Below, in pieces: positions 1 through 9,675 of a stretch of DNA of 64,000 bases. The stretch spans positions 2,046,001 through 2,110,000 of the forward strand of contig NZ_MASR01000001.1 of NCBI RefSeq assembly GCF_001758195.1, given 5' to 3'. The notes beneath the pieces were generated by a model. It ran no database searches. It was not told the DNA's origin and saw only the letters and a program-made list of their open reading frames with translations. Source of the DNA: Pseudohongiella acticola. Its GTDB lineage: Bacteria > Pseudomonadota > Gammaproteobacteria > Pseudomonadales > Pseudohongiellaceae. A program made the position numbers and the translations under genes. Every line of letters begins with the position of its first letter. The first letter of the stretch is position 1.

Positions 1-986
1 ATAGCCGTGATACTGAAGCCGATCAGCGGCTGCACACACTGCTGTCTGGCACCGCTCTGGAAAGCCTGAGCCACTACGCCAGTGAGACCTACCTGTACTC
101 CCGCAAGCATGGCCTGACCGAGCGCTGGCTCACACTGTTTGACGAGTTGCCGGCGATAGCCGCCAGCAGCATTGATCTGGCAACACAGGTGCGCATTGGA
201 CAGGCAGACGATTGCACTGTGGAGCAACGCCAGGCACTGGAAACAGCGGCACGGACTTTCATGCCGTGGCGCAAAGGGCCGTGGTCACTTTTTGGCATCG
301 ATATCGATACCGAATGGCGTTCGGACATGAAATGGGATCGTCTGCTACCACATATACAACCCCTGGCAGGCCGTCGCGTACTGGATGTTGGTTGTGGCAA
401 CGGCTACCACTGCTATCGCATGCTGGGAGAAGGCGCTGACATGGTACTGGGCGTGGATCCGCACCCGGCCTACTTTTTCCAGTATCGCCTGATGCAACAC
501 TTTCTGCGTCATTTGTCGGTTTTTGTCTTGCCCATTACTCTGGATAAGTTCCCGGATAAATCAGGGTTGTTTGATACCGTGTTTTCCATGGGTGTGCTAT
601 ACCACCGACGCTCACCCATTGACCATTTGTTTCAGTTGCAAAGTTGTCTGCGCGAAGGCGGCGAACTGGTACTGGAATCGCTGGTTGTTGACGGGCCGGA
701 CGGTTATGCGCTGATGCCGGACGACCGTTATTGCCAGATGAAGAACGTGTGGTTTTTACCCTCGGTGGCCACCACCGAAAGCTGGCTGAAACGCTGCGGA
801 TTCCGTGATGTTCGTACGGTGGACGTGAACGCCACCGACAGCAGTGAACAACGCAGTACCAGTTGGATGCCGTTCCAGTCACTAAGTGACGGACTGGACC
901 CGCATAACCCGGCACTTAGTATTGAAGGTCTGCCGGCGCCAAAGCGCGCCATTACTCTGGCCACCGCACCACAAAAACGCAACTGA
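1..986 (+). CDS. cmoB: tRNA U34 carboxymethyltransferase CmoB (5' end outside window)
   Basis: CmoB transfers a carboxymethyl group from carboxy-S-adenosylmethionine to 5-hydroxyuridine-34 of tRNA, giving cmo5U, which widens wobble decoding. The frame is open from base 3 with no start codon that fits the family, so the N-terminus lies left of the window. The readable part aligns from about residue 10 of the usual protein of roughly 320 residues. It contains the family block MPWRKGP, the SAM-fold glycine motif DVGCGNGYH, and FSMGVLYHRRSP, all diagnostic of CmoB rather than generic methyltransferases. It ends with APKRA close to the stop, as in characterised members. Its usual partner CmoA is probably upstream of the window. 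Confidence 0.95.
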   Translation, partial: SRDTEADQRLHTLLSGTALESLSHYASETYLYSRKHGLTERWLTLFDELPAIAASSIDLATQVRIGQADDCTVEQRQALETAARTFMPWRKGPWSLFGIDIDTEWRSDMKWDRLLPHIQPLAGRRVLDVGCGNGYHCYRMLGEGADMVLGVDPHPAYFFQYRLMQHFLRHLSVFVLPITLDKFPDKSGLFDTVFSMGVLYHRRSPIDHLFQLQSCLREGGELVLESLVVDGPDGYALMPDDRYCQMKNVWFLPSVATTESWLKRCGFRDVRTVDVNATDSSEQRSTSWMPFQSLSDGLDPHNPALSIEGLPAPKRAITLATAPQKRN

Positions 987-1137
987 CTGATTTACAAGTT
1001 TGTATTGACCTGCGCCGCAAAGTTGGTTCACTATAGATCTTGATGTGGGGTCAACTCTAATTAAATAAGCAGTAATAAGAGAATAACATCGAATAAATAA
1101 CAAAAGTTAAAAACAAAAAAAACAAGGAACTGCGCCC

Positions 1138-2109
1138 ATGGCTCGTCCACTCCGAATCGAGTATCCCGATGCTTACTACCATGTCTCAAACTTCGCTGTT
1201 GAAGGGCAAAAAGCATTTCCCTCCGCTCGCTATTACGAGGCATTCCTCCAGGCTCTTGAAGAGACCTGCCTGCGCTTGAACGTACAGGTTCATGCGTACT
1301 CCCTGCTTAAAGATCAGTACCACCTGCTGCTAAAAACTCCGGAAGGTAATCTCAGTCGCTTCATGCGGCAGATTGATGGCCTCTATACCCAGTATTATCA
1401 ACGTCTGAAAAAGACCGAAGGATCGCTGTTCCGGGGTCGCTACAAAGCGGTTCTGGTACAGCCTGATGCCTACCTGCTACCGCTCACCCGGTACATTCAT
1501 CTGGGTGTCAGAAAGCAGGATCTGGACAGCAATGCCTGGTCCAGTTACCTGGCGTATACCAACAAGGTCAAGCCACAAAGCTGGCTGGCACGCGATGAAG
1601 CGCTGTCTCAGTTAGAGGGCCCGGCCAATCGCCGTTTTCAGCGTTATGCAGACTACGTCAAGGCCGGTGTCGATGATGAACTGGCGCATTTTTATGGCAA
1701 AAAGAACCTGTCATCCGTCATGGGTGATGAAAAATTCCGCAAATTTGCCAGCAACAAACGCAGCGCCAGCAAACCGCGCGGTGTTTCCCGCGGCGCCAAT
1801 GCCAAATGGCGACCCGCCTGCAAGGAGATTGTCAGTGCGGTCGCCAAGCACTTCAAGGTCTCCGAAGACAGCATCTATCAGGCTGCTCGAGGCCCCGGTT
1901 CGAAGAATGTGCCGCGCTGGGTAGCGATGTATCTGTGTCAGGAACTGTCAGCGTCAACGTTGCAAACCATTGCCCGGCTGTTCAAGCTGAAACGCTACGG
2001 CACGGTATCAACCACGGTTGGCAAACTTAAAAAGGAGTTTGAAACGGACCCCAAGCTGATGGCATCAACCCAGAAGTTGATCAAATCGCTGAGCAAGAAG
2101 AAGGATTAA
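1138..2109 (+). CDS. Y1/REP-associated-type transposase relative with DnaA-like C-terminal domain
   Basis: 323 residues. The first ~190 match the IS200-like Y1 transposase (RAYT) fold: ARPLRIEYPDAYYHV at the start, the HUH region, a tyrosine-rich segment at 83-87 (GLYTQYYQRL), then SLFRGRYKAVLV and LTRYIHL. The HUH motif, normally NHxH, reads DQYH at 59-62, so the first metal-binding histidine is glutamine. Residues ~225-285 resemble DnaA domain IV: a VSEDSI helix, then PRWVAMYLCQEL, then an RYGTVSTTV segment where DnaA has its DHTTV signature. An AAGGA ribosome site precedes the ATG and a strong terminator follows. No terminal inverted repeats or target duplication are apparent, so this looks like a single-copy domesticated gene. 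Whether it still cuts DNA is doubtful given the lost histidine; DNA binding is plausible. Confidence 0.85.
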   Translation: MARPLRIEYPDAYYHVSNFAVEGQKAFPSARYYEAFLQALEETCLRLNVQVHAYSLLKDQYHLLLKTPEGNLSRFMRQIDGLYTQYYQRLKKTEGSLFRGRYKAVLVQPDAYLLPLTRYIHLGVRKQDLDSNAWSSYLAYTNKVKPQSWLARDEALSQLEGPANRRFQRYADYVKAGVDDELAHFYGKKNLSSVMGDEKFRKFASNKRSASKPRGVSRGANAKWRPACKEIVSAVAKHFKVSEDSIYQAARGPGSKNVPRWVAMYLCQELSASTLQTIARLFKLKRYGTVSTTVGKLKKEFETDPKLMASTQKLIKSLSKKKD

Positions 2110-2150
2110 CCGCCTGATTCAACTATAAAATTTAGAAATGTCAGGCACAC

Positions 2151-2187
2151 AAAAACCCGGCTTGCTCATTGGCAAACCGGGTTTTTT
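2151..2187. terminator. bidirectional Rho-independent terminator
   Basis: An AAACCCGG arm and a CCGGGTTT arm flank a ~20-base loop that can itself pair partly (TTGC/GCAA). A run of six T follows on the plus strand and a run of five T (AAAAA on the plus strand) on the minus strand. It lies 42 bases after the transposase-like gene and about 95 bases past the 3' end of rpmG coming from the other side, so it can serve both convergent transcripts. Confidence 0.85.
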
Positions 2188-2281
2188 ATGGCATCGAAGC
2201 GTCTGGGATACAACGAGAAGCCAAAGCAGAGGCAATCAGGTTAGGCCGTTAACGCCAGCAACAAAGCCGACCAGAACTGTC

Positions 2282-2437
2282 TTACTTGATCTTGGATTCT
2301 TTGTACATCACGTGCTTGCGCGCTTTCGGATCGAATTTCTTGATTTCGATCTTGTCAGGCGTTGTACGCTTGTTCTTGTCAGTTGTGTAGAAATGACCGG
2401 TGCCTGCGGAGGAAACCAGTTTAATTTTATCGCGCAT
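2282..2437 (-). CDS. rpmG: 50S ribosomal protein L33
   Basis: 51 residues, read from the CAT at 2435-2437 to the TTA at 2282-2284. The protein begins [19 protein letters not shown] and ends YKESKIK, the usual L33 pattern; length is typical (50-55). It has no CxxC zinc pairs, so it is the zinc-independent (C-minus) form. It sits immediately downstream of rpmB on the same strand, the standard rpmB-rpmG pair, and should be co-transcribed from the promoter at 2812-2840. L33 sits near the tRNA exit site of the large subunit. Confidence 0.97.
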   Translation of the reverse strand: MRDKIKLVSSAGTGHFYTTDKNKRTTPDKIEIKKFDPKARKHVMYKESKIK

Positions 2438-2512
2438 CGCTGCTCACCATCTGTCTGCAATAGATTGTTAAGTTACACCGCTGGCGCGTTATAAATCACG
2501 CCACACAAGTGC

Positions 2513-2749
2513 TTAGACCTTTATACCATTGGCGCGGACTTTGACCAGCACAGCATCAATGCCGTTCTTGTCGATTGTGCGCATGCCTTTGGTAGACACT
2601 TTCAATTTCACAAAACGATTCTCGGATTCAACCCAGAAGCGGTGTGTGTGGATATTCGGGGAAAAACGACGTCGGGTGCGGTTGTTCGCATGAGAGACGT
2701 TGTTACCTGTAATCGGCTTCTTGCCGGTTACCATACATACATTAGCCAT
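2513..2749 (-). CDS. rpmB: 50S ribosomal protein L28
   Basis: 78 residues, the normal length for gammaproteobacterial L28. The sequence begins [20 protein letters not shown] and continues with the conserved NRTRRRF and [15 protein letters not shown] blocks. Cysteine 5 is present but the full zinc set is not, which is normal for this group. It is the first gene of the rpmB-rpmG operon, about 100 bases downstream of radC on the same strand, with its own promoter in between. Confidence 0.97.
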   Translation of the reverse strand: MANVCMVTGKKPITGNNVSHANNRTRRRFSPNIHTHRFWVESENRFVKLKVSTKGMRTIDKNGIDAVLVKVRANGIKV

Positions 2750-2811
2750 GACCTTGCCTCGTTACGGTTTCGTAATCTGTTCCGGGTGCTGCCGGAAAAA
2801 AAGAGCTGCGT

Positions 2812-2840
2812 TTTATACCAAAATAACACCCCTAAAACAA
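2812..2840 (-). promoter_or_regulatory. sigma70-type promoter of rpmB-rpmG
   Basis: Read on the minus strand, TTGTTT (2840-2835) and TATAAA (2817-2812) are separated by exactly 17 bases. The -10 element lies about 62 bases before the rpmB start codon and sits between radC and rpmB, as expected for a strong ribosomal-protein promoter. Assignment is by consensus match only. Confidence 0.7.
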
Positions 2841-2850
2841 GTAATTTTGC

Positions 2851-3525
2851 TTATAACAGCCCTCTTTCGGCAAAAGACACGACTTCCATGCGCCCAACCA
2901 CCACATGATCCAGTACTCTGACATCAATGGTATTCAGCGCCAGCTTCAGGCGATTGGTAATCGCAATGTCGGCCTGACTGGGCTCGGCCAGCCCTGACGG
3001 GTGATTATGAGCAAAGATCACCGCTGCCGCATTGTTGTGCAGGCAACGTCGAACTACTTCTCGCGGATACACTGCCGCACCGTCTATGGTACCGCGAAAC
3101 AGCTCCTCCATGGCCACCACGCGATGCTGATTGTTGAGATAAAGACAGGCGAACACCTCCTGCTGGTAATCACCCATGCGCGCGCGCAGGTAGTCACGCG
3201 TCAGATCCGAATTGGTCAGGGCATCGCTTTCTGCCAGCCGTTCGCCCATGTAGCGCCGGGCCAGCTCCAGCACGGCCTGGAACTGCACATACTTGCCCGG
3301 CCCCAGACCGTCCCGGCGACAGAACTCCTCAAACGAGGCCGACAGAATGCGGGTCAGGCTGCCAAAGTCACTGAGCAACTCTCTGGCCACGTCCAACGCA
3401 CTTTTGCCGACAATGCCGGTACGCAGGAATACGGCCAGCAACTCGGCATCCGACAGGCTTGCCGGGCCGCCCTGTAAGAGTTTTTCCCGTGGCCGCTCAC
3501 TGGCCGGCCAGTTTTTTATTGTCAT
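2851..3525 (-). CDS. radC: RadC family JAB/MPN-domain protein
   Basis: 224 residues, the family's usual size. The N-terminus carries a helix-hairpin-helix-like region ([14 protein letters not shown], then SLTRILSAS) and the C-terminal half the metalloprotease-like MPN domain with HNHPSG followed by a downstream aspartate ([11 protein letters not shown]). The start codon is preceded by GGAGG at ideal distance. RadC lies upstream of rpmB and divergent from coaBC, an arrangement shared with Escherichia and Pseudomonas. The biochemical role of RadC is unsettled: the original link to radiation-sensitivity repair was later withdrawn, so only the family name is asserted. Confidence 0.95.
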   Translation of the reverse strand: MTIKNWPASERPREKLLQGGPASLSDAELLAVFLRTGIVGKSALDVARELLSDFGSLTRILSASFEEFCRRDGLGPGKYVQFQAVLELARRYMGERLAESDALTNSDLTRDYLRARMGDYQQEVFACLYLNNQHRVVAMEELFRGTIDGAAVYPREVVRRCLHNNAAAVIFAHNHPSGLAEPSQADIAITNRLKLALNTIDVRVLDHVVVGRMEVVSFAERGLL

Positions 3526-3725
3526 GCTGTTTCCTCCATGAAACAGAGCCGATTGTTGCCATGGCCCAGCTGGTTTATAGCACTGCTGCAGCGGACTTGC
3601 CTTGCCGATCCGCCCTCAGGTTGCATAGAATGCGGGTTAGAATCCTGTTGTCAGCTGCTGGCTGGCAATCCTGCAGATGCGAGTTACCAACGCCAACTGG
3701 ACATTGAATGCATGAAGACAACGGC

Positions 3726-4952
3726 ATGACCCTGGCCACACTCGCCAACAAACGCATTCTGCTGGGCATGACCGGCGGCATAGCGGCCTACAAATGCGCA
3801 GAACTGACCCGCTTGCTGACCAAAGCCGGCGCCGATGTGCGGGTCGTGATGACCGCGGCCGCCACGGAATTCATCACGCCGCTGACCATGCAGGCCTTGT
3901 CCGGACATCGTGTGCACCTGGATCTGCTGGATGTTGATGCCGAAGCGGGCATGGGCCACATCGAGCTGGCGCGCTGGCCCGACCTGATTGTGGTGGCACC
4001 CGCCAGCGCGGATTTTCTCGCCCGTATGGTGGGAGGCCAGGCCGGTGACCTGCTCACCACACTGTTGCTCGCCAGCCGCGCCCCGGTGTTGTTGGCGCCG
4101 GCCATGAATCAGGCTATGTGGCTGAACCAGGCGACCCAGGACAATCTGTTACAACTGCGCGAACGCGGATGCCATATCGCCGGTCCGGCAGCAGGCTCAC
4201 AGGCCTGTGGCGACACCGGCCCCGGCCGCATGCTCGAACCGGCAGACATTGTCAGTGAATGCGCCAGTCTTTATGCGCCCGGCCTGCTCAGCGGCCTGCA
4301 CCTGACCATTACTGCCGGCCCGACCCGCGAGGCTATTGATCCGGTTCGTTTCATCAGTAATCACAGCTCCGGCAAGATGGGTTATGCGCTCGCAGCCGAG
4401 GCCGTGCAGGCGGGCGCACGGGTGACACTGATCAGTGGTCCGGTCAATCTGCCGGTACCCGATCGCGTGCATTGCATCGCCGTCACCACGGCGCAGGAGA
4501 TGCTTGAGGCAAGTCTGGAAAGCACTGAACACAGCGATGTGTTTATTGGCGTTGCGGCAGTGGCTGATTACCGCGTCTCTGATGCCAGTGATCACAAAAT
4601 CAAGAAGTCGGCTGAAACCCTGCAATTGACGCTGGTGCGTAACCCGGACATTATCGGGACCCTTGCGCAAAAATCCGCCGCGAAATCGCCACAACGACCG
4701 CTAATAGTCGGCTTCGCCGCCGAAACCCAGCATATTGAGCAGTATGGTCGGGAAAAATTGCAACGCAAAAATCTCGATCTGCTGTTTGCCAATGACGCCA
4801 CAGCCACCTTTAACAGTGACGACATCTGCGCCACCGCGCTGTGGGACGAGGACGGCTCACAAACGCTGGGGCCGGCCAACAAAAATCTGGTCGCCCGGCA
4901 AATGCTGGCTCTGATTGCCGAGCGCATCAGGGCGAGACAAACAGATGCCTGA
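3726..4952 (+). CDS. coaBC: bifunctional phosphopantothenoylcysteine decarboxylase / phosphopantothenate-cysteine ligase
   Basis: CoaBC performs two consecutive steps of coenzyme A synthesis: ligation of cysteine to 4'-phosphopantothenate, then FMN-dependent decarboxylation. The N-terminal CoaC domain shows GMTGGIAAYK, the active-site histidine in MGHIELAR, the substrate-binding PAMNQAMW and the catalytic cysteine in ACGDTGPGRM. The CoaB domain begins near residue 190 with GPTREAIDPVRFISN. I chose ATG 3726 because it gives the family N-terminus and has GAAG upstream; an in-frame ATG at 3708 would add six residues. Its 3' end overlaps the next gene by 8 bases. The dut gene that commonly follows coaBC is absent here. 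Confidence 0.96.
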   Translation: MTLATLANKRILLGMTGGIAAYKCAELTRLLTKAGADVRVVMTAAATEFITPLTMQALSGHRVHLDLLDVDAEAGMGHIELARWPDLIVVAPASADFLARMVGGQAGDLLTTLLLASRAPVLLAPAMNQAMWLNQATQDNLLQLRERGCHIAGPAAGSQACGDTGPGRMLEPADIVSECASLYAPGLLSGLHLTITAGPTREAIDPVRFISNHSSGKMGYALAAEAVQAGARVTLISGPVNLPVPDRVHCIAVTTAQEMLEASLESTEHSDVFIGVAAVADYRVSDASDHKIKKSAETLQLTLVRNPDIIGTLAQKSAAKSPQRPLIVGFAAETQHIEQYGREKLQRKNLDLLFANDATATFNSDDICATALWDEDGSQTLGPANKNLVARQMLALIAERIRARQTDA

Positions 4953-6372
4953 TTCGCTTCCGGCCTATAGCACAGCCCTCTCCGAAACCATGTTTCGGGC
5001 CTACGATATACGCGGCATTGCCGGCAAAGACCTGACCACCGACAGCATCTACCTGATCGGCCTGGCGATTGGCAGTTATGCTGTCGAATTTGATAATCCG
5101 ACGCTGTATTTTGGCGCCGATGGTCGCCTGTCCAGCCCGACACTGGCCGAAGCGCTCCGGAACGGACTGCTTGATGCCGGCTGTGACATCATCGATCTGG
5201 GCATTGTGCCTACGCCACTGGTGTACTTTGCCACCCATACCGGCGTCTGCACCTCTGGCGTCATGTTGACGGCAAGCCACAATCCGGCAGACTACAACGG
5301 TATCAAGATCGTGCGCGCGCGAGCGTGTCTGACAGCAGAGCAAATTCAGGACTTACGTAAGCGCTCACTTTCGATTGAGTCTGGAGAATATAACGGGTTC
5401 TGTGGCCGTAAGGGCACACTCAGGCAACAGGATATAAGCGCCGAATACATCAATCGCGTTTGCACTGACATACAGCTGACACGCCGTTTACGGGTCGTAG
5501 TGGACTGCGGCAATGCGGTCCCGGGCAAGCTCGCGCCGCAGTTATTGCGCCAGCTAGGCTGTGACGTTACGCCCATCTTTTGTGAGCTGGACGGCCATTT
5601 CCCCAATCACCATCCAGACCCCACCATCGCCAGTAATCTCGACAGTCTGGTGCAGGAAATCAGAACCCGTCAGGCCGATCTCGGCATCGCGCTGGACGGC
5701 GATGGCGACCGTGTCATCCTGGTCACCAACAAAGGCAACATAATCGACACCGATCGCTTATTGATGCTGCTTGTTCGCGACATATTGCCACGATACAAAC
5801 AACCCAATGTGGTATTTGACGTCAAGTGCAGCAATTTGCTGTCGAACGAGATCGCCCAGTACGGCGGTCGCTCAATCATGAGCCGCAGCGGCCACTCCTT
5901 CATGAAACAGATGATGCACGATTCTGACGCGGTCATTGGCGGCGAATTCTCCGCGCATATCTTCATCAAGGATCGCTGGTTTGGTTATGACGATGGTTTT
6001 TACGTTGCCGCCCGGTTTCTTGAGATTCTGGCCGCCGGAACACAGTCTGCCGATGCCCTGTTGCAGTCTCTGCCACAAAGCGTGGTCACGCCCGAGCTGC
6101 GTATTGAGGTCGATGAGACGCAAAAATTTAGCCTGATGGCGCGAATCGCTGAGCTGGCCAGCTTTCCGTTGGCCCATGTCAGCATGCTGGACGGTGTCCG
6201 AGCGGATTTCCCTGACGGCTGGGGGCTTGTGCGCGCATCCAATACCACACCTGCCCTGTTATTGCGTTTTGAGGCCAATAGCCGGCAATCGCTGCAGGTC
6301 ATTATTGATGCCTTCCGGCTTCTGCTGAAACAGGCTGATCTGCAGCTGGATTTCTCAATCCAAGGTCAGTAG
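4945..6372 (+). CDS. algC: phosphomannomutase/phosphoglucomutase (AlgC type)
   Basis: 475 residues, alpha-D-phosphohexomutase superfamily. It interconverts mannose- or glucose-6-phosphate and the 1-phosphates, feeding LPS and exopolysaccharide synthesis. The order of motifs is complete: FRAYDIRG near residue 17, TASHNP with the phosphoserine at 111, the metal loop DGDGDR at 251-256, the sugar-binding loop GEFSAH at 333-338 and the phosphate-binding RASNTTP near 430. The sugar loop usually reads GEMSGH, so two positions differ. The ATG at 4945 overlaps the coaBC stop by 8 bases; a TTG at 4915 is also in frame but would extend past the normal N-terminus. Position between coaBC and argB matches Pseudomonas algC. 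Confidence 0.93.
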   Translation: MPDSLPAYSTALSETMFRAYDIRGIAGKDLTTDSIYLIGLAIGSYAVEFDNPTLYFGADGRLSSPTLAEALRNGLLDAGCDIIDLGIVPTPLVYFATHTGVCTSGVMLTASHNPADYNGIKIVRARACLTAEQIQDLRKRSLSIESGEYNGFCGRKGTLRQQDISAEYINRVCTDIQLTRRLRVVVDCGNAVPGKLAPQLLRQLGCDVTPIFCELDGHFPNHHPDPTIASNLDSLVQEIRTRQADLGIALDGDGDRVILVTNKGNIIDTDRLLMLLVRDILPRYKQPNVVFDVKCSNLLSNEIAQYGGRSIMSRSGHSFMKQMMHDSDAVIGGEFSAHIFIKDRWFGYDDGFYVAARFLEILAAGTQSADALLQSLPQSVVTPELRIEVDETQKFSLMARIAELASFPLAHVSMLDGVRADFPDGWGLVRASNTTPALLLRFEANSRQSLQVIIDAFRLLLKQADLQLDFSIQGQ

Positions 6373-6429
6373 TTGTATACTTCGCAGCTCTAGCGCAAGA
6401 CTAGACCCGACCATAACCCCGAATAATAA

Positions 6430-7358
<929 letters not shown>

Positions 7359-7359
<1 letters not shown>

Positions 7360-8036
7360 TGAGTACTCAAAACCCTGCCACCGGACATCAGGCTCCCGCC
7401 AACGCAGTGTCGGCGAAGGCCGCACGCGCTGATAAAAAATTCTCGCGCAAAGAGCATATTCTGCAGGCGCTGGCGCAAATGCTGGAATCCGGCCCCGGTG
7501 AACGCATCACCACCGCGGCGCTGGCGCGCGAGGTGGGTGTATCCGAAGCCGCCCTGTACCGTCACTTCCCCAGCAAGGCGCGGATGTTCGAAGGGTTGAT
7601 AAAGTTCATTGAAGACACCCTGTTCATTCGCATCAATCGCATTCTGCAGGATGAGCTGAGCACACAGGAACGCTGCGGAAAAATTCTGACCCTGCTGCTG
7701 ACCTTTGCCGAAAAGAACCCCGGCATGACCCGATTGATGACGGGCGACGCGCTGGCCGGCGAAACTGAACGCCTGCGAGTACGCATCAGTCAGCTGTTTG
7801 ACCGCCTGGAAGCCCAGCTGAAACAGATATTGCGTGAGGCACAAATCCGCGAAGCATTGCGACCCAAGGTGTCACCGGCTGTGTTGGCGAGTCTGTTGCT
7901 GGCAACCGCTGAGGGCCGCCTGATGCAGTTTGTGCGCAGCGAGTTCAAGCGCCCGCCCACTGAAAACTGGGATGAACAATGGGCGTATCTGGCGCAGAAC
8001 CTGTTGCAACCCTATAACGAAACCACGCCGGTATAG
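7359..8036 (+). CDS. slmA: nucleoid occlusion factor SlmA (TetR family)
   Basis: 225 residues. SlmA binds specific chromosomal sites and antagonises FtsZ polymerisation over the nucleoid. The TetR-type helix-turn-helix is at about 44-75 ([20 protein letters not shown] followed by [11 protein letters not shown]). The C-terminal domain carries [20 protein letters not shown] and the WAYLAQNL ending typical of the family. The first ~25 residues are a longer, Ala/Pro-rich tail than in E. coli. AGGAG lies 10 bases before the ATG, which overlaps the argB stop, so the two are translationally coupled. In enterobacteria slmA also sits next to pyrE. Confidence 0.94.
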
Positions 8037-8045
8037 GGTTTTGGA

Positions 8046-8699
8046 TTAGACGCCGTAGCGTTGGCGGTACTGACGTATCGCCGTCAGGTCGTCATGAACA
8101 CCGTCATATTCCTGAAATTTCAGGTAATCAATGATCTGTGTCAGATTGATCAGGCTGATCACCGGAATATGGTAGTCACGTTCGATCTCCTGTATCGCTG
8201 ACAGCTCACCCTGGCCACGCTCCTGACGGTCGAGCGCAACCAGAATGCCGGCAGGTGTGGCGCCGGTTTCTTTCATCAGCGCCATCACTTCGCGCACGGC
8301 GGTGCCAGCGGTAATCACATCATCAACGATGAGCACGCGCCCCTCTAATGGGGCGCCCACCGTGAGCCCGCCTTCGCCGTGATCCTTGATTTCCTTACGG
8401 TTGAAACAATACGGTTTGTTGACCTCATGCTCACTTGCCAGCGCGGCGGCGGTCACCGCCACCAAAGGAATACCTTTGTAGGCGGGGCCAAACAACAAGT
8501 CATAATCCAGACCACGCATCTGCAGTGCCGCCGCATAACTGCTGCCCAAAAACGCCAGTGCTTCGCCGGTATTAAACAGGCCGGCATTAAAAAAGTAAGG
8601 GCTTACTCTCCCGGATTTGAGCGTAAACTCGCCGAAACACAGAATATTGTGCTCTATGGCATACTCAATGAATTGCGCTTGATACGCATGCATGGTCAT
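8046..8699 (-). CDS. pyrE: orotate phosphoribosyltransferase
   Basis: 217 residues. PyrE makes orotidine 5'-phosphate from orotate and PRPP in pyrimidine synthesis. The PRPP-binding motif [13 protein letters not shown] is intact, [10 protein letters not shown] is the PP loop, and [13 protein letters not shown] is the flexible catalytic loop with its conserved lysines. It follows rph on the same strand after 37 bases, as in E. coli, where rph-pyrE form an operon controlled by UTP-sensitive attenuation. I did not find a convincing attenuator hairpin in the 37-base gap. It is convergent with slmA, only 9 bases apart. Confidence 0.97.
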   Translation of the reverse strand: MTMHAYQAQFIEYAIEHNILCFGEFTLKSGRVSPYFFNAGLFNTGEALAFLGSSYAAALQMRGLDYDLLFGPAYKGIPLVAVTAAALASEHEVNKPYCFNRKEIKDHGEGGLTVGAPLEGRVLIVDDVITAGTAVREVMALMKETGATPAGILVALDRQERGQGELSAIQEIERDYHIPVISLINLTQIIDYLKFQEYDGVHDDLTAIRQYRQRYGV

Positions 8700-8736
8700 C
8701 AGATTATCCTCAATTGTTGCTTCCTGCAGCGCAGCT

Positions 8737-9483
8737 TCAGAGCAGGCCCAGCACCTGTTTCTGCTTCACCACCAGTTCCGCGATGCCCTTCTGTGCCAGC
8801 GCAATCATCTGCTGCAGTTGCTCAGCATCGTAGTCACCGTTCTCAGCAGTGCCCTGCACTTCAATAAACCGACCCGCCTCGTTCATGACCACGTTCATGT
8901 CGGTGTCGGCCGTCGAGTCTTCAGCATAATCCAGATCCAGCACCGGCACGCCCTGATACATGCCCACCGATACCGAACCAATCAACTGTTTGATCGGGTT
9001 TTGCTTGATGGCTTTTTTCGCCAGCAAAAAATTCACTGCGTCATACAGGGCAACACAACCGCCAGTGATGGACGCTGTGCGGGTGCCACCGTCGGCCTGA
9101 ATCACGTCACAGTCGAGCTTGATGGTGTTTTCGCCCAGCAGTTTCATATCCAGGGCGGCGCGCAGTGACCGACCGATCAGACGCTGGATTTCCTGGGTAC
9201 GACCACTTTGTTTGCCCCGCGCCGCCTCCCGGTCCATGCGCGAACCGGTGGAGCGTGGCAACATACCATATTCCGCCGTCACCCAGCCGCTGCCACTGCC
9301 TTTGAGAAAGCGCGGCACCGACTCTTCCACGCTGGCGGTACAGATCACCTTGGTGTCGCCAAACTCCACCAGCACCGAGCCCTCGGCGTGTTTGGTGTAT
9401 TGCCGGGTCAGCTTGATGTCACGCAACTGGTCGAGCTGGCGCTGGCTGGGGCGGATGATGCTTGCTTTGTTGGCGTCTGACAT
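8737..9483 (-). CDS. rph: ribonuclease PH
   Basis: 248 residues; a phosphorolytic 3'-5' exoribonuclease that trims tRNA precursors and other structured RNA. It starts with the family's [11 protein letters not shown] and contains [27 protein letters not shown], the phosphate-site arginines in [17 protein letters not shown], and [17 protein letters not shown]. The protein is full length and not truncated as in E. coli K-12. It is first in the leftward rph-pyrE unit and divergent from yicC, with 192 bases between them that must hold both promoters. Confidence 0.97.
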   Translation of the reverse strand: MSDANKASIIRPSQRQLDQLRDIKLTRQYTKHAEGSVLVEFGDTKVICTASVEESVPRFLKGSGSGWVTAEYGMLPRSTGSRMDREAARGKQSGRTQEIQRLIGRSLRAALDMKLLGENTIKLDCDVIQADGGTRTASITGGCVALYDAVNFLLAKKAIKQNPIKQLIGSVSVGMYQGVPVLDLDYAEDSTADTDMNVVMNEAGRFIEVQGTAENGDYDAEQLQQMIALAQKGIAELVVKQKQVLGLL

Positions 9484-9675
9484 GGAACCTCAATAACGAT
9501 GTAAAGAATGAATCGCGATTATCCCGCAATCACCTCTTAATTTCATCTCTGTTGCAGCGCTCCGGCGACAACCCGGTGTTTTAGGCTCAGTTATCACATC
9601 AACAGGCGGATTGCGTTACACTCGCGGCTCAGTTCATCACCGCAATACCGGAAGCGACACAACTCGGGGGTTTTA

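Noticed and set aside
1138-2109. Annotating an active insertion sequence with boundaries
   Set aside because: No flanking inverted or direct repeats could be seen and the HUH motif is altered, so only the gene is reported.
2138-2494. 118-codon plus-strand frame across the terminator and rpmG
   Set aside because: It crosses a strong terminator and runs antisense to rpmG; no ribosome site or family.
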